Positions 29,093-38,083 of a DNA stretch of 64,000 nt are shown piece by piece; the stretch's first letter is position 1; every line of letters starts with the position of its first letter. Source of the DNA: Ectothiorhodospira magna (GTDB taxonomy: Bacteria; Pseudomonadota; Gammaproteobacteria; Ectothiorhodospirales; Ectothiorhodospiraceae); NCBI RefSeq assembly GCF_900110965.1, contig NZ_FOFO01000002.1, positions 62,001 through 126,000 on the forward strand, written 5' to 3'. Below the pieces are notes generated by a model. The model was not told where the DNA came from and searched no databases. It saw only the letters and a list, made by a program, of their open reading frames with translations. The position numbers were made by a program, and so were the translations under genes.

Positions 29093-30637
29093 ATGGACTT
29101 GCCCCTGTATCTTCAGATGATGTCAGCCTATCCCTACCTGCAGAAGATACTCACCGCCCGGGTCTACGACGTGGCGCGGGAAACCCCACTGGACCTGATG
29201 CCCACGCTCTCCCGGCGCCTGGGCAACCGCATCCTGCTCAAGCGCGAGGACCTGCAACCGGTCTTCTCCTTCAAGTTGCGCGGCGCCCATAACAAGATCG
29301 TCCAGTTGTCCGAGGAAGCCCGCCGCAAGGGGGTCATCGCCGCCTCCGCCGGCAACCATGCCCAGGGGGTGGCCCTGTCGGCCAGGACCCTGGGCATCAA
29401 GGCGGTGATCGTCATGCCCGCCACCACCCCCGCCATCAAGGTGGACTCGGTCCGCGCCCTGGGGGCCAAGGCCATCCTCCACGGGGATTCCTACGACGAT
29501 GCCTATGCCCATGCCCTGGAGCTGATCGAGAAGCACGGCTACACCTTCGTCCATCCCTTCGATGATCCCGATGTGATCGCCGGCCAGGGCACCATCGCCA
29601 TGGAACTGCTGCGTCAGCATCCCGACCCCCTGGAGGCGGTGTTCGTCAGCGTGGGTGGCGGCGGCCTGATCGCCGGCATGGCGGCCTATATCAAGGCCCT
29701 GCGCCCCGATATCCGGGTGATCGGGGTGGAACCCTACGATGCGCCCTGCATGCAGCAGGCCCTGGAAAAACAGCAGCGGGTGATACTGGACCAGGTGGGC
29801 ATCTTCGCCGACGGGGTGGCCGTGCGTCAGGCGGGTGAGGAGAACTATCGCCTAGCCCGGGACCATGTGGACGAGATGCTGCTGGTGTCCACCGACGAGA
29901 TCTGTGCCGCCATCAAGGACATCTTCGATGATACCCGGGTGATGGCCGAGCCGGCCGGTGCCCTGGCCATCGCGGGCATCAAGAAATACGTGGAACGGGA
30001 AGGGCTCAAGGACGCCTGTCTGGCCGGGGTGCTCAGCGGTGCCAACATCAACTTCGATCGTCTGCGTCACGTGACCGAACGGGCCGAACTGGGGGAACAG
30101 CGGGAAGCCCTGTTTGCCGCCACCATTCCGGAGCGGCCGGGCAGTTTCCGGGCCTTTTGCAAGGCCATCGGCAAGCGCGGTATCACCGAGTTCAACTACC
30201 GCTACGGGGATACCGAGCAGGCCCATATTTTCGTCGGGGTCCAGCTCAGCGGCGGCGAGACGGAACGCCGGACCTTGCTGCAGGATCTGCGGGACAAGGG
30301 CTACCCCATCGAGGACCTGAGTGACAACGAGGTAGCCAAGGTCCATCTGCGCCACATGGTGGGCGGGCACTCGGCCCGGGCAGGGGACGAGATCGTCTAC
30401 CGCTTCGAGTTTCCCGAGCGTCCGGGGGCGCTGATGAACTTCCTCGCCCACATGGGGCAGGACTGGAACATCAGTCTGTTCCATTACCGTAACCATGGCG
30501 CCGCCTATGGCCGGGTGCTGGTGGGGATGCAGGTGCCGGGCCAGGACAAGGCCCGGCTGGAGGAATTTCTCAGGGCACTGGGCTATGTCCACTGGGAGGA
30601 GACCGACAACCCGGTCTACCGACTGTTTCTGGGTTAA
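29093..30637 (+). CDS. ilvA: Threonine ammonia-lyase, biosynthetic
   Basis: PLP enzyme that converts threonine to 2-oxobutanoate for isoleucine synthesis. The 514 residues have the PLP-lysine site [26 protein letters not shown] and [12 protein letters not shown]. Two C-terminal ACT-like regulatory domains (about 335-510, [15 protein letters not shown] and [17 protein letters not shown]) indicate the feedback-regulated biosynthetic form. The start is uncertain: TTG 29084, ATG 29093 or ATG 29117; none has a clear ribosome-binding site. Confidence 0.95.
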   Translation: MDLPLYLQMMSAYPYLQKILTARVYDVARETPLDLMPTLSRRLGNRILLKREDLQPVFSFKLRGAHNKIVQLSEEARRKGVIAASAGNHAQGVALSARTLGIKAVIVMPATTPAIKVDSVRALGAKAILHGDSYDDAYAHALELIEKHGYTFVHPFDDPDVIAGQGTIAMELLRQHPDPLEAVFVSVGGGGLIAGMAAYIKALRPDIRVIGVEPYDAPCMQQALEKQQRVILDQVGIFADGVAVRQAGEENYRLARDHVDEMLLVSTDEICAAIKDIFDDTRVMAEPAGALAIAGIKKYVEREGLKDACLAGVLSGANINFDRLRHVTERAELGEQREALFAATIPERPGSFRAFCKAIGKRGITEFNYRYGDTEQAHIFVGVQLSGGETERRTLLQDLRDKGYPIEDLSDNEVAKVHLRHMVGGHSARAGDEIVYRFEFPERPGALMNFLAHMGQDWNISLFHYRNHGAAYGRVLVGMQVPGQDKARLEEFLRALGYVHWEETDNPVYRLFLG

Positions 30638-31305
30638 TCCGGGGTGTTGGCCCAGGGACACAGGTTGACCGGGCCATGGGTAGGACATGGGCAATCCTGG
30701 GTGTCCAATGCGGGGTGGGGCCGGCAGGTGATCAGGCCCTGTTCGGTCACCACCCCATGCAGGGGCACGTCCCAGGGTTCATGGGGCAGGGTGGGCACTT
30801 CCTGAAAAGCATAGGCCATGCCTACCAGATGGGGGCGGCGCCAGTGGCGGTGGCGGTTGAGATGGCTAAAGGTGGTGTCATAAAAACCGCCCCCCATGCC
30901 CAGCCGGTTTCCCCGGCGATCAAACCCCACCAGAGGCGTGATCACCAGATCCAGATGACGAACCGGCAGGCAGCGGCGGCGGCGAACGGGGGGTTCGGGA
31001 ATGCCGAAGCGATTGGGGATCAGGGGCGTATGGGGTTCCCAGGCCACGAACCAGAGCCGCCGGGGGTGAATCGGTGCCAGCACCGGCAGATAGAGATCCT
31101 TGCCGGCGGCGCGGGCGGCCCGCACCAGCGGGCCGGGGTCGGCCTCGCCCCGGTCGGGCAGATAGACGGCGATGCGCCGGGCCGCAGTAAACAGGGGGTG
31201 GTGGATCAGGTGCCGGGCCATGGCACGGGCATGCCGTGCCCGTTCGGCATAAGAGAGCGCCAGACGCCGGGCGCGAAGCTGTCTGCGAAGGTCGGCGCGT
31301 GTCAT
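30634..31305 (-). CDS. fau: 5-formyltetrahydrofolate cyclo-ligase
   Basis: Converts 5-formyl-THF to 5,10-methenyl-THF (YgfA/Fau). The 223 residues have LRRQLRARRLALS at the N terminus, IAVYLPDRGEADPGPLV and the conserved GNRLGMGGGFYDTTF. The ATG at 31305 is preferred over an upstream TTG at 31329 because that segment lies within the 3' arm of 6S RNA. It is downstream of zapA and 6S RNA, the standard order, and its 3' end just overlaps the convergent ilvA stop. Confidence 0.94.
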   Translation of the reverse strand: MTRADLRRQLRARRLALSYAERARHARAMARHLIHHPLFTAARRIAVYLPDRGEADPGPLVRAARAAGKDLYLPVLAPIHPRRLWFVAWEPHTPLIPNRFGIPEPPVRRRRCLPVRHLDLVITPLVGFDRRGNRLGMGGGFYDTTFSHLNRHRHWRRPHLVGMAYAFQEVPTLPHEPWDVPLHGVVTEQGLITCRPHPALDTQDCPCPTHGPVNLCPWANTPD

Positions 31306-31314
31306 GGAAATAAA

Positions 31315-31512
31315 GAGGGCACGCTCCAAGAGTGCCGTGGCGAGCTTTCGACCTTGAACCAGAGGCTCAAGTGGGGGCCGACGCCATGTCTACAGGCTTT
31401 CCGCTGCGGGGCGGACATGCACAAAAAGACATCGCAGTGCGGCTCCCGGGGTAGTTGATTAGGCTCAAGGATATTACCCAGCCGCTCACGCACACCTCAG
31501 AGGTGCCCAAAC
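31315..31512 (-). ncRNA. ssrS: 6S RNA
   Basis: Regulatory RNA that binds sigma70 RNA polymerase as a promoter mimic. The terminal arms pair (GGGCACCTC at about 31508 with GAGCGTGCCC ending near 31317). The 5' half has CTCTGAGGTGTGCGTGAGCG and CCTTGAGCC, and the 3' half CTTGAGCCTCTGGTTCAAGG, matching the E. coli 6S layout base for base over several segments. Its place between zapA and fau is the conserved locus. Ends are approximate, about 195 nt. Confidence 0.9.
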
Positions 31513-31546
31513 CGTAAAAACCAGGATCCGTTCAGGGATCGTCTGA

Positions 31547-31852
31547 TCAAGAATCTGTCTGCCGTTCCTGCTGCAGGGCCAGGTCGACCCGTTCCTGCAG
31601 GTCGCGCATCCGCTGGTCCAGCACGGCATTTTGCCGTTTCAGAAGCAGCAATTCATGGGCAATGTTCAGGGCCGCCATCACGGCGATCCGATCACCCCCC
31701 ACCACTTTACCACCGTCGCGGATTTCCTTCATCCGTCGATCCAGCAGGCTGGCCGAAGCAATCAGCGCACTGTGTTCATCTTCAGGGCAGGCCACCCGGT
31801 ATTCCTTGCCCAGAATCTGAACCGTCACCGGCTCAGAGCGTGGGTTGCTCAT
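31547..31852 (-). CDS. zapA: Cell division protein ZapA
   Basis: Small FtsZ-ring-stabilising protein. The 101 residues begin with the globular head (VTVQILGKEYRVACPEDE) and continue to a coiled coil (MNAALNIAHELLLLKRQN region), typical of ZapA. It overlaps the upstream coiled-coil gene by one base (TGATG) and precedes 6S RNA and fau. Confidence 0.93.
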   Translation of the reverse strand: MSNPRSEPVTVQILGKEYRVACPEDEHSALIASASLLDRRMKEIRDGGKVVGGDRIAVMAALNIAHELLLLKRQNAVLDQRMRDLQERVDLALQQERQTDS

Positions 31853-32082
31853 CAGGCCTGCTCCATGGATTTGAGTCGATGGATCATCGACTCCACCTTG
31901 ATTCGTGCCCGCTCACTGCGTTCCGAGAGTTGGGCCCGCTCTGCCAGCAGCAATTCATTCTGACGGCGTAGCCGATGATTTTCCTCTCGCTGCAACTGAC
32001 AGACACGCAACAGGGCTTCCACCTTGAATTCCAGGTTCCTCAAAATAGCATCTGCCGGGGCATGGTGAGGGTCGTAGGTCAT
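31852..32082 (-). CDS. Small coiled-coil protein (TIGR02449/ZapB-like)
   Basis: A 76-residue, almost wholly alpha-helical, Arg/Glu/Leu-rich protein (VEALLRVCQLQREENHRLRR and following). Proteins of this type occur beside zapA in gammaproteobacteria and resemble ZapB, which suggests a divisome role; that is inference from context. The only strong upstream promoter places transcription start at its ATG, so it may be read from a leaderless mRNA. Confidence 0.8.
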   Translation of the reverse strand: MTYDPHHAPADAILRNLEFKVEALLRVCQLQREENHRLRRQNELLLAERAQLSERSERARIKVESMIHRLKSMEQA

Positions 32083-32088
32083 GGCTCA

Positions 32089-32117
32089 ATACTAGGACTC
32101 CATTTCGAGGTCGTCAA
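32089..32117 (-). promoter_or_regulatory. Promoter of the zapA-6S-fau locus
   Basis: TTGACG (32117-32112), a 17-nt spacer and TAGTAT (32094-32089). Only six bases separate the -10 from the ATG at 32082, so initiation at the usual distance would coincide with the start codon. Confidence 0.6.
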
Positions 32118-32235
32118 CCAAGATGATGATGGGCGTGGTGCCGTCATGGTCCGGGCTTGTTAGACTGGACTGCCTGGGCCTGGTTGGCCCGGTTGCCCGC
32201 TGTTCCGCCGCGACCGATGGAGTTCCTTTTTCGAT

Positions 32236-32778
32236 ATGTCCGATTATCAGGTTTTGCAGGATATTCTGCACGAAGCCGGCGTTGTTGCCGATGCCGCCGA
32301 GGTCCATGGCATCCTCTGTGGCCAGCTCAGTGCCAATCTGGGGTCTGGCGAGATGCAGTGGTTGCAGGAGGTGTTTCCCGGACCCGATGGGCCGCCTGCT
32401 GAGGGGGAGGCCCGGCGTCTGCTGGCTGAACTGTTTGCCCAAACCCGCACCCAGCTGGCCGATGCCCTGCTGGGGTTCCAGATGCTGTTGCCGGATGAGG
32501 ATGATGCCCTTTCCATCCGGGTGGACGCCCTGGGACAGTGGTGCCAGGGTTTCCTCCATGGCCTGACGGTGGTCGGTATCACCGATCCGACCCAACTGCC
32601 CGCCGATTCGGCGGAAATTCTCAAGGATCTTGGGGAAATTGCTGGTGCCGGTTTCCAGGTGGACGACGACGAGGCCAGCGAGACCGCCTATGTGGAGATC
32701 CTGGAATACGTGCGGGTGGGGGTGCTGCTGGTGAGCGAGGAACTGCAGCCCCTCAAGGGCCCCTCCCGCCTGCATTGA
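32236..32778 (+). CDS. ygfB: UPF0149 family protein YgfB
   Basis: A 180-residue acidic protein with the UPF0149 signature (AEVHGILCGQLSAN near residue 22, SIRVDALGQWCQGFLHGL, SEELQPLKGPSRLH). YgfB influences antibiotic-resistance regulation in Pseudomonas; the biochemical role here is unknown. It is divergent from the zapA operon and lies 32 nt before pepP, the conserved order. Confidence 0.92.
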   Translation: MSDYQVLQDILHEAGVVADAAEVHGILCGQLSANLGSGEMQWLQEVFPGPDGPPAEGEARRLLAELFAQTRTQLADALLGFQMLLPDEDDALSIRVDALGQWCQGFLHGLTVVGITDPTQLPADSAEILKDLGEIAGAGFQVDDDEASETAYVEILEYVRVGVLLVSEELQPLKGPSRLH

Positions 32779-32810
32779 CCCCCTGTTGATGACCTGGAAC
32801 CCAAAACGCC

Positions 32811-34148
32811 ATGAAAGAATTCGCCCGTCGCCGTCGCCAGCTCATGGGTGCCATGGGGGAGGGTGGCATCGCCGTCATCCCCGCCGCACCGGTCCGGGTG
32901 CGCAATCATGATGTGGAATACCCCTACCGTCAGGACAGCGATTTTCTCTACCTCACCGGCTTTACCGAGCCGGAGGCGGTGGCGGTGCTGGTGCCTGGCC
33001 GTCCCCAGGGGGAGTACATTCTGTTCTGCCGGGAACGGGACCAGGAAAAGGAGACCTGGCATGGTCGCCGGGCTGGACAGGAAGGGGCGGTGGAACGGTT
33101 TGGGGCGGATGATTCCTTTCCCATCGCGGACATCGGCGACATCCTGCCGGGCCTGCTGGAGAATCGCAAGCGGGTCTATGCCAGCCTGGGACGACACCCG
33201 GAATTTGATCAGCGGTTGATCGGCTGGATCAACGGTATCCGGGAACGCACCCGCAGCGGCGTCCATCCACCCCATGAATTCGTGTCCCTGGAGTATCTGC
33301 TCCACGACATGCGCCTGTTCAAGTCATCTGCTGAAATGAAGCTCATGAACAGCGCCGCCCTGATCACCAGTCATGCCCATCAACGGGCCATGGCGGCCTG
33401 CCAGCCGGGGATGTGGGAGTACCAACTGGAAGCCGAACTGCTTTACGAGTTCCGTCGAATGGGGACCGAACCCGCCTACGGGTCCATTGTGGGAGGTGGG
33501 GCCAATGGCTGTATCCTGCATTACACCGAAAATAACCAGCAGCTTCGGGATGGCGACCTGGTATTGATTGATGCCGGTTGTGAGTGCCAGGGTTATGCGG
33601 CGGACATCACCCGCACCTTTCCGGTGAATGGACGCTTCACCGAGCACCAGCGTCAGGTCTACGAGGTGGTACTGGAGGCCCAGGCAGCGGCCATCGCCCA
33701 GGTGGTCCCCGGCAATCACTGGGACGATCCCCATATTGCGGCGGTCAAGGTGCTCACCAAGGGGCTGGTGCATCTGGGGCTGCTCAAGGGGCGTCCTTCC
33801 CGGCTGATCAAGGCGGGGGCCTATCGTCGTTTCTACATGCACCGTACTGGCCACTGGTTGGGGCTGGACGTGCATGACGTGGGGGACTACAAGGTGGGAG
33901 ACGCCTGGCGCCTGCTGGAACCGGGCATGGTGCTGACCATTGAGCCGGGCCTGTACCTGTCGGCCACGGAGAAGGATGTACCCAAGCCGTTGCGCAACAT
34001 CGGCATTCGCATCGAGGATGATGTGGCGGTGACCCGCACCGGGCATCAGATACTCACGGCGGATTGCCCCAAAGGGGTGGACCAGATACAGGCGCTGGTG
34101 GGCGCGGCCTCCAAAGACGGTTCCGGTTTCGGTGTACCTGGGGTATAG
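32811..34148 (+). CDS. pepP: Xaa-Pro aminopeptidase PepP
   Basis: Di-metal M24 peptidase that removes N-terminal residues before proline. The 445 residues have an N-terminal PepP domain (VEYPYRQDSDFLYLTGF) and the pita-bread catalytic domain with metal ligands in DLVLIDAGCECQGYAADITR, HRTGHWLGLDVHD, LTIEPGLY and IGIRIEDD. Downstream ubiH/ubiI, usual in other gammaproteobacteria, are absent; the glycine riboswitch follows at once. Confidence 0.96.
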   Translation: MKEFARRRRQLMGAMGEGGIAVIPAAPVRVRNHDVEYPYRQDSDFLYLTGFTEPEAVAVLVPGRPQGEYILFCRERDQEKETWHGRRAGQEGAVERFGADDSFPIADIGDILPGLLENRKRVYASLGRHPEFDQRLIGWINGIRERTRSGVHPPHEFVSLEYLLHDMRLFKSSAEMKLMNSAALITSHAHQRAMAACQPGMWEYQLEAELLYEFRRMGTEPAYGSIVGGGANGCILHYTENNQQLRDGDLVLIDAGCECQGYAADITRTFPVNGRFTEHQRQVYEVVLEAQAAAIAQVVPGNHWDDPHIAAVKVLTKGLVHLGLLKGRPSRLIKAGAYRRFYMHRTGHWLGLDVHDVGDYKVGDAWRLLEPGMVLTIEPGLYLSATEKDVPKPLRNIGIRIEDDVAVTRTGHQILTADCPKGVDQIQALVGAASKDGSGFGVPGV

Positions 34149-34174
34149 TCCACCTCTTGATAGGGATGCCCCCG

Positions 34175-34365
34175 GCATCCTCGGCAGCGTGGGAGAGACC
34201 TCCCTCACCGGAGGCGCCGAAGGCGCAACTTCCGCCCGGAAACGCTCAGGCAAAAGGACCGCGCTGCCCGATATCGACTCTGGAGAGTGGTCCGACAGAC
34301 CCACCGAAGGGGATCATCCGCCACGGATGTAATCTCTCAGGTTTCAGGACAGAGGGGCGGCCGAT
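34175..34365 (+). promoter_or_regulatory. Tandem glycine riboswitch
   Basis: Two consecutive aptamers with the gcvT-motif core: GGGAGAGACC ... GGAGGCGCCGAAGGCGCAA ... CTCAGGCAAAAGGACC (about 34190-34260) and CTCTGGAGAG ... CACCGAAGGGG ... CTCTCAGGTTTCAGGACAGAGGGG (about 34278-34357). It precedes gcvT and a strong terminator, so glycine binding probably allows read-through. A TATAGT at 34144, at the end of pepP, is a possible -10. Confidence 0.93.
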
Positions 34366-34396
34366 ACCCAAAACAGGGTGTCGGCCGCCCCTTTTT
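34354..34396 (+). terminator. Riboswitch-linked intrinsic terminator before gcvT
   Basis: A 16-bp stem (34354-34369 with 34376-34391, one wobble) with a 6-nt loop, followed by T5. The 5' arm begins in the closing bases of the second glycine aptamer, so terminator and aptamer closure should compete. Confidence 0.88.
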
Positions 34397-34417
34397 CATT
34401 TTTACCGGGAGTCGACG

Positions 34418-35524
34418 ATGACATTACGCCGCACCACATTGCACGCCACCCACGAGGCCGCCGGTGCCCGCATGGTGGATTTTGCCGGCTGGTCCATGCC
34501 CGTTCACTACGGTTCCCAGATCGACGAGCATCACGCCGTGCGCCGCCAGGCCGGCATGTTCGATGTCTCCCACATGACCGTGGTCGACGTGGACGGCCCC
34601 GGTGCCCGGGATTACCTGCGCCACCTGCTGGCCAATGACGTGGACAAGCTCAAGGCCGCCGGACGCGCCCTCTACAGCTGCATGCTCAATCCGGAAGGGG
34701 GCGTGCTGGACGATCTCATCACCTATCGTCGCGCCGACGGCTACCGGGTGGTGGTCAATGCCGCCACCCGGGACAAGGACCTGGCCTGGATGCGCGACGT
34801 GGCCGCCAGGCTCTCCGGCACCCTGGCCCCGGTGGCGATCCGCGAGCGGGACGATCTGGACATGATCGCCGTGCAGGGACCGGCGGCCCGGGATCTGTGC
34901 CTGCCCCTGCTGCCCGAGTCCCTGCGGGCGCCGGCCGAGGCCCTGACCCCCTTTACCGCCACGGAAGACGGGGACTGGTTCGTGGCCCGGACCGGCTACA
35001 CCGGCGAGGACGGCTTTGAAGTCATCCTGCCCGCGACCGCCACCCCGAGCTTCTGGCAGGCCCTGGCCGCGGCCGGTGTGCGTCCCATCGGTCTGGGCGC
35101 CCGGGATACCCTGCGCCTGGAAGCCGGCATGAATCTCTACGGCACCGACATGGACGAGCAGATCACTCCCCTGGAGTCCGGCCTGGGCTGGACCGTGGCC
35201 TGGACGCCCGCCGACCGGGATTTCATCGGCCGTCAGGCCCTGGAGCGGCAGCAGGCCGACGGCGGGCACCGGCGCCTGGTGGGGCTGGTGCTGGAAGGGC
35301 GGGGCGTCCTCCGTGGCCACATGAGCGTCAGCGCCGGCGAGGCCGGGCAGGGCGAGACCACCAGCGGCAGCTTTTCCCCCACCCTGGGGGTGTCCATCGC
35401 CCTGGCTCGGGTTCCGGCGGATGCCGGCGAGCGGGTGACGGTGGACATCCGTGGCAAGCTGGTCCCGGCGAAGGTGGTCAAGCCGCCGTTCGTGCGCCAC
35501 GGCAAGGCCCTGATCGATCTTTGA
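34418..35524 (+). CDS. gcvT: Glycine cleavage system T protein (aminomethyltransferase)
   Basis: Transfers the methylene group from the lipoyl arm of GcvH to tetrahydrofolate and releases ammonia. The 368 residues start MTLRRTTLHATHEAAGARM and contain MVDFAGWSMPVHYGSQIDEH, FDVSHM, ARTGYTGEDGFEV and GARDTLRLEAGMNLYGTDMD, all conserved in GcvT. The ATG at 34418 follows the riboswitch terminator by 21 nt. First gene of the gcv operon. Confidence 0.97.
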   Translation: MTLRRTTLHATHEAAGARMVDFAGWSMPVHYGSQIDEHHAVRRQAGMFDVSHMTVVDVDGPGARDYLRHLLANDVDKLKAAGRALYSCMLNPEGGVLDDLITYRRADGYRVVVNAATRDKDLAWMRDVAARLSGTLAPVAIRERDDLDMIAVQGPAARDLCLPLLPESLRAPAEALTPFTATEDGDWFVARTGYTGEDGFEVILPATATPSFWQALAAAGVRPIGLGARDTLRLEAGMNLYGTDMDEQITPLESGLGWTVAWTPADRDFIGRQALERQQADGGHRRLVGLVLEGRGVLRGHMSVSAGEAGQGETTSGSFSPTLGVSIALARVPADAGERVTVDIRGKLVPAKVVKPPFVRHGKALIDL

Positions 35525-35593
35525 TCCCGACGGTGTTCCGTCGAACCCGAACCCAATTTTTCCAAACCCCCGAACCCTTCATCAGGAGTCCCC

Positions 35594-35986
35594 ATGAGCC
35601 ACATCCCCGCAGAACTCAGATACGCCCCGTCCCACGAGTGGGTCCGCAAGGAAGCCGACGGCACCCTCACCATCGGCATCTCCGACCATGCCCAGGCACT
35701 GCTGGGTGATCTGGTGTTCGTGGAAACCCCGGAAGTGGGTGCCCACCTGGATGCCGGCGGTGCCTGTGCCGTGGTGGAGTCCGTCAAGGCCGCTTCCGAC
35801 GTCTACGCCCCCGTTGCCGGTGAAGTGGTGGCCGTCAATGAACAACTGGCCGACAGCCCCGAACTGGTCAATGGCGATGCCTACGGCGACGGCTGGCTGT
35901 TCCGCGTCAAGCCCGCCGATGCCGCTGCGGTGGAAGCCCTCATGGACGCCGACGCCTACGCCGCCCACCTGGAAGCGGAAGGCTGA
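35594..35986 (+). CDS. gcvH: Glycine cleavage system H protein
   Basis: Lipoyl carrier protein that shuttles the aminomethyl group between P, T and L proteins. The 130 residues have the lipoylation site [15 protein letters not shown] (Lys 65) and the N-terminal [13 protein letters not shown] precedes the ATG at a 5-nt distance. It is the second gene of the operon. Confidence 0.97.
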   Translation: MSHIPAELRYAPSHEWVRKEADGTLTIGISDHAQALLGDLVFVETPEVGAHLDAGGACAVVESVKAASDVYAPVAGEVVAVNEQLADSPELVNGDAYGDGWLFRVKPADAAAVEALMDADAYAAHLEAEG

Positions 35987-36029
35987 TCCCGGCCCTGATC
36001 CCCTCCACCTAGACCGCAGCGGAATCCCC

Positions 36030-37397
36030 ATGCCCTTCATTCCCCATACCGACACCGACGTGCGCGAGATGCTGGCGGCCATCGGTGCCGACAGCATCGA
36101 GACCCTGTTCGACGAGATCCCCGCCGCCCTGCGGGTGGATGGACTCAACGCCATCCCGCCGGCCGTCGGCGAGATGGAGATCACCCGGCTCATGGAGGCG
36201 CGGGCCGCCCAGGATGTGATGGGTCTCAACTTCATCGGCGCCGGTGCCTACGAACATCACATTCCGGCGGCGGTCTGGCAGATCGTCACCCGGGGCGAGT
36301 TCTACAGTGCCTACACCCCCTACCAGGCCGAGGCCAGCCAGGGCACCCTGCAGGTCATCTACGAATATCAGTCCATGATGGCCGGCCTGACGGGGCTGCC
36401 CATTTCCAACGCCTCCCTGTATGACGGTGCCTCCGCCCTGTCCGAGGCGGTGCTCATGGCGGTGCGGGCCAACCGCCGCTCCAAGAGCCAGCGGGTGCTC
36501 ATGCCCTTGACGGTGCACCCGGCCTACCGCAGCGTGACCCGTAGCATCGTGGCCAGTCAGGGCATCGAGATCGTGGATGTCCCGTTTGATCCGGCCACCG
36601 GTCGGGTCGACCCGGCGGCCCTGGCGGTCTTTGCCGGTGAGGACATCACCGCCCTGGTGATTCCCCAGCCCAACTTCTTCGGTGTGCTGGAAGAGGTGGA
36701 TGCCCTCACCGACTGGGCCCATGCCAACGGTGCCCAGGCCATCGGCGTGGTCAATCCCGTCAGTCTGGCCCTGCTCACCCCGCCGGGGCAGTGGGGGCAG
36801 CAGGGGGTGGACATGGTGGTGGGGGATGGTCAGCCCCTGGGGGCGCCCCTGTCCTCCGGCGGGCCTTATTTTGGCTTCTTATGCTGCCGCAAGGAGCACG
36901 TGCGCCAGATGCCCGGTCGTATTGTCGGCCGCACCGTGGACGCGGACGGCCGCCCTGGTTTCGTGCTCACCCTCCAGGCCCGTGAACAGCATATCCGCCG
37001 TTCCAAGGCCACTTCCAACATCTGCACCAACCAGGGACTGGTGGTGACCGCCGCCACCATCCACATGGCCCTGCTGGGTCCGGAAGGGCTGGAGCGGGTG
37101 GCCGGGGCCTGCGTCGAGGGATGTGGGTCGCTGGTGGCCCGGCTCCGGGCGCGGGGCTTTGAAATCCCCTTCACCGACGAGCGTTTCCACGAGTTCGTGT
37201 TGCGGGTGGGCGTGGACGGCGAGGCCCTGCTGGCGCGCATGGCGGCGGCCGGCGTGCTCGGTGGTCATGCCCTTGGGGGGGACTATCCTGAACTGTCCGA
37301 TGCCATTTTGGTCTGTGTCACCGAGACCAAGACTGCAGCCGACCTGGATCGCTATGTGGCGGTGCTGGAGCAGGCCCGGGCGGACCTGGCGGGCTGA
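36030..37397 (+). CDS. gcvPA: Glycine dehydrogenase (decarboxylating) subunit 1
   Basis: Alpha half of the two-subunit P protein, which decarboxylates glycine with PLP. The 455 residues start [19 protein letters not shown] and contain [42 protein letters not shown] and [11 protein letters not shown], typical of GcvPA. The catalytic lysine lies in subunit 2. The frame is open further upstream, but that part is antisense-like and overlaps gcvH. Confidence 0.96.
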   Translation: MPFIPHTDTDVREMLAAIGADSIETLFDEIPAALRVDGLNAIPPAVGEMEITRLMEARAAQDVMGLNFIGAGAYEHHIPAAVWQIVTRGEFYSAYTPYQAEASQGTLQVIYEYQSMMAGLTGLPISNASLYDGASALSEAVLMAVRANRRSKSQRVLMPLTVHPAYRSVTRSIVASQGIEIVDVPFDPATGRVDPAALAVFAGEDITALVIPQPNFFGVLEEVDALTDWAHANGAQAIGVVNPVSLALLTPPGQWGQQGVDMVVGDGQPLGAPLSSGGPYFGFLCCRKEHVRQMPGRIVGRTVDADGRPGFVLTLQAREQHIRRSKATSNICTNQGLVVTAATIHMALLGPEGLERVAGACVEGCGSLVARLRARGFEIPFTDERFHEFVLRVGVDGEALLARMAAAGVLGGHALGGDYPELSDAILVCVTETKTAADLDRYVAVLEQARADLAG

Positions 37398-37460
37398 TTT
37401 GCGGTTGACCCGGAAGTACCGGATGTCCCTGTCGGACAGGTAAACTCCAGAGGTTTTCAA

Positions 37461-37484
37461 GCATTCCCGCGAAGGCGGGAATGC
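37461..37484. repeat. dRS3-like palindromic repeat
   Basis: A perfect 10-bp stem GCATTCCCGC / GCGGGAATGC with loop GAAG. It contains ATTCCC-N8-GGGAAT, the pattern of short interspersed repeats such as neisserial dRS3. It lies between gcvPA and tpx, 35 nt before the tpx start. Confidence 0.6.
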
Positions 37485-37519
37485 CGTCATGTCACCAACC
37501 AGCACGAGGAGTCGAAACG

Positions 37520-38020
37520 ATGACCCAAATCACCCTGCAAGGCAATCCCATCCATACCTGCGGTGACCTGCCCAAGGTGGGCGCCACCGCCCCTGGGTTC
37601 ACCCTGGTGGACAATGGGCTCAGTGACGTCAAGCTGAGCGACTTTGGCGGCAAGAAGAAGATTCTGTACATGGTCCCCAGTCTGGATACCGGGGTCTGCG
37701 CCCTGTCCACCAAGAAGTTCAATGACTGGGTGGCCGGTCGGGACGATGTGGTGGTGCTGGTGGTCTCCGCGGACCTGCCCTTTGCCCAGGGCCGTTTCTG
37801 CGGTGCCGAGAATGTGGACAAGGTGAAGACCCTGTCCACGATGCGTTCCCAGGACTTTGCCAGGGACTACGGCGTGCTGATCGTGGACGGTCCCCTGGCG
37901 GGCATCACCGCCCGGGCCTTGCTGGTGCTGGATGCCCAGGATCAGGTGGTCCACGCCGAGCTGGTGCCCGAGATCACCCAGGAGCCGGATTACGACGCGG
38001 CCTACGCAAAACTGGGCTGA
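37520..38020 (+). CDS. tpx: Thiol peroxidase Tpx
   Basis: Atypical 2-Cys peroxiredoxin that reduces hydroperoxides with thioredoxin. The 166 residues have the peroxidatic site [15 protein letters not shown] (Cys 60) and the resolving Cys 94 in GRFCGAENV, at the E. coli Tpx spacing. GAGGAG lies 8 nt before the ATG at 37520. It sits between gcvPA and gcvPB on the same strand and is probably read in the gcv transcript, an unusual position. Confidence 0.95.
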   Translation: MTQITLQGNPIHTCGDLPKVGATAPGFTLVDNGLSDVKLSDFGGKKKILYMVPSLDTGVCALSTKKFNDWVAGRDDVVVLVVSADLPFAQGRFCGAENVDKVKTLSTMRSQDFARDYGVLIVDGPLAGITARALLVLDAQDQVVHAELVPEITQEPDYDAAYAKLG

Positions 38021-38042
38021 TATCCATCCAACCTTTACCCGG

Positions 38043-38067
38043 CCCCTCTCCCGGTGGAGGAGAGGGG
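38043..38067. repeat. Hairpin repeat between tpx and gcvPB
   Basis: A 9-bp stem CCCCTCTCC / GGAGAGGGG with a 7-nt loop. It shares its stem with the rpiA terminator hairpin (28235-28259) but has no T-run, so it is probably an interspersed repeat or mRNA-processing hairpin within the operon. Confidence 0.55.
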
Positions 38068-38083
38068 TTGCAGGAGCCAGGCA

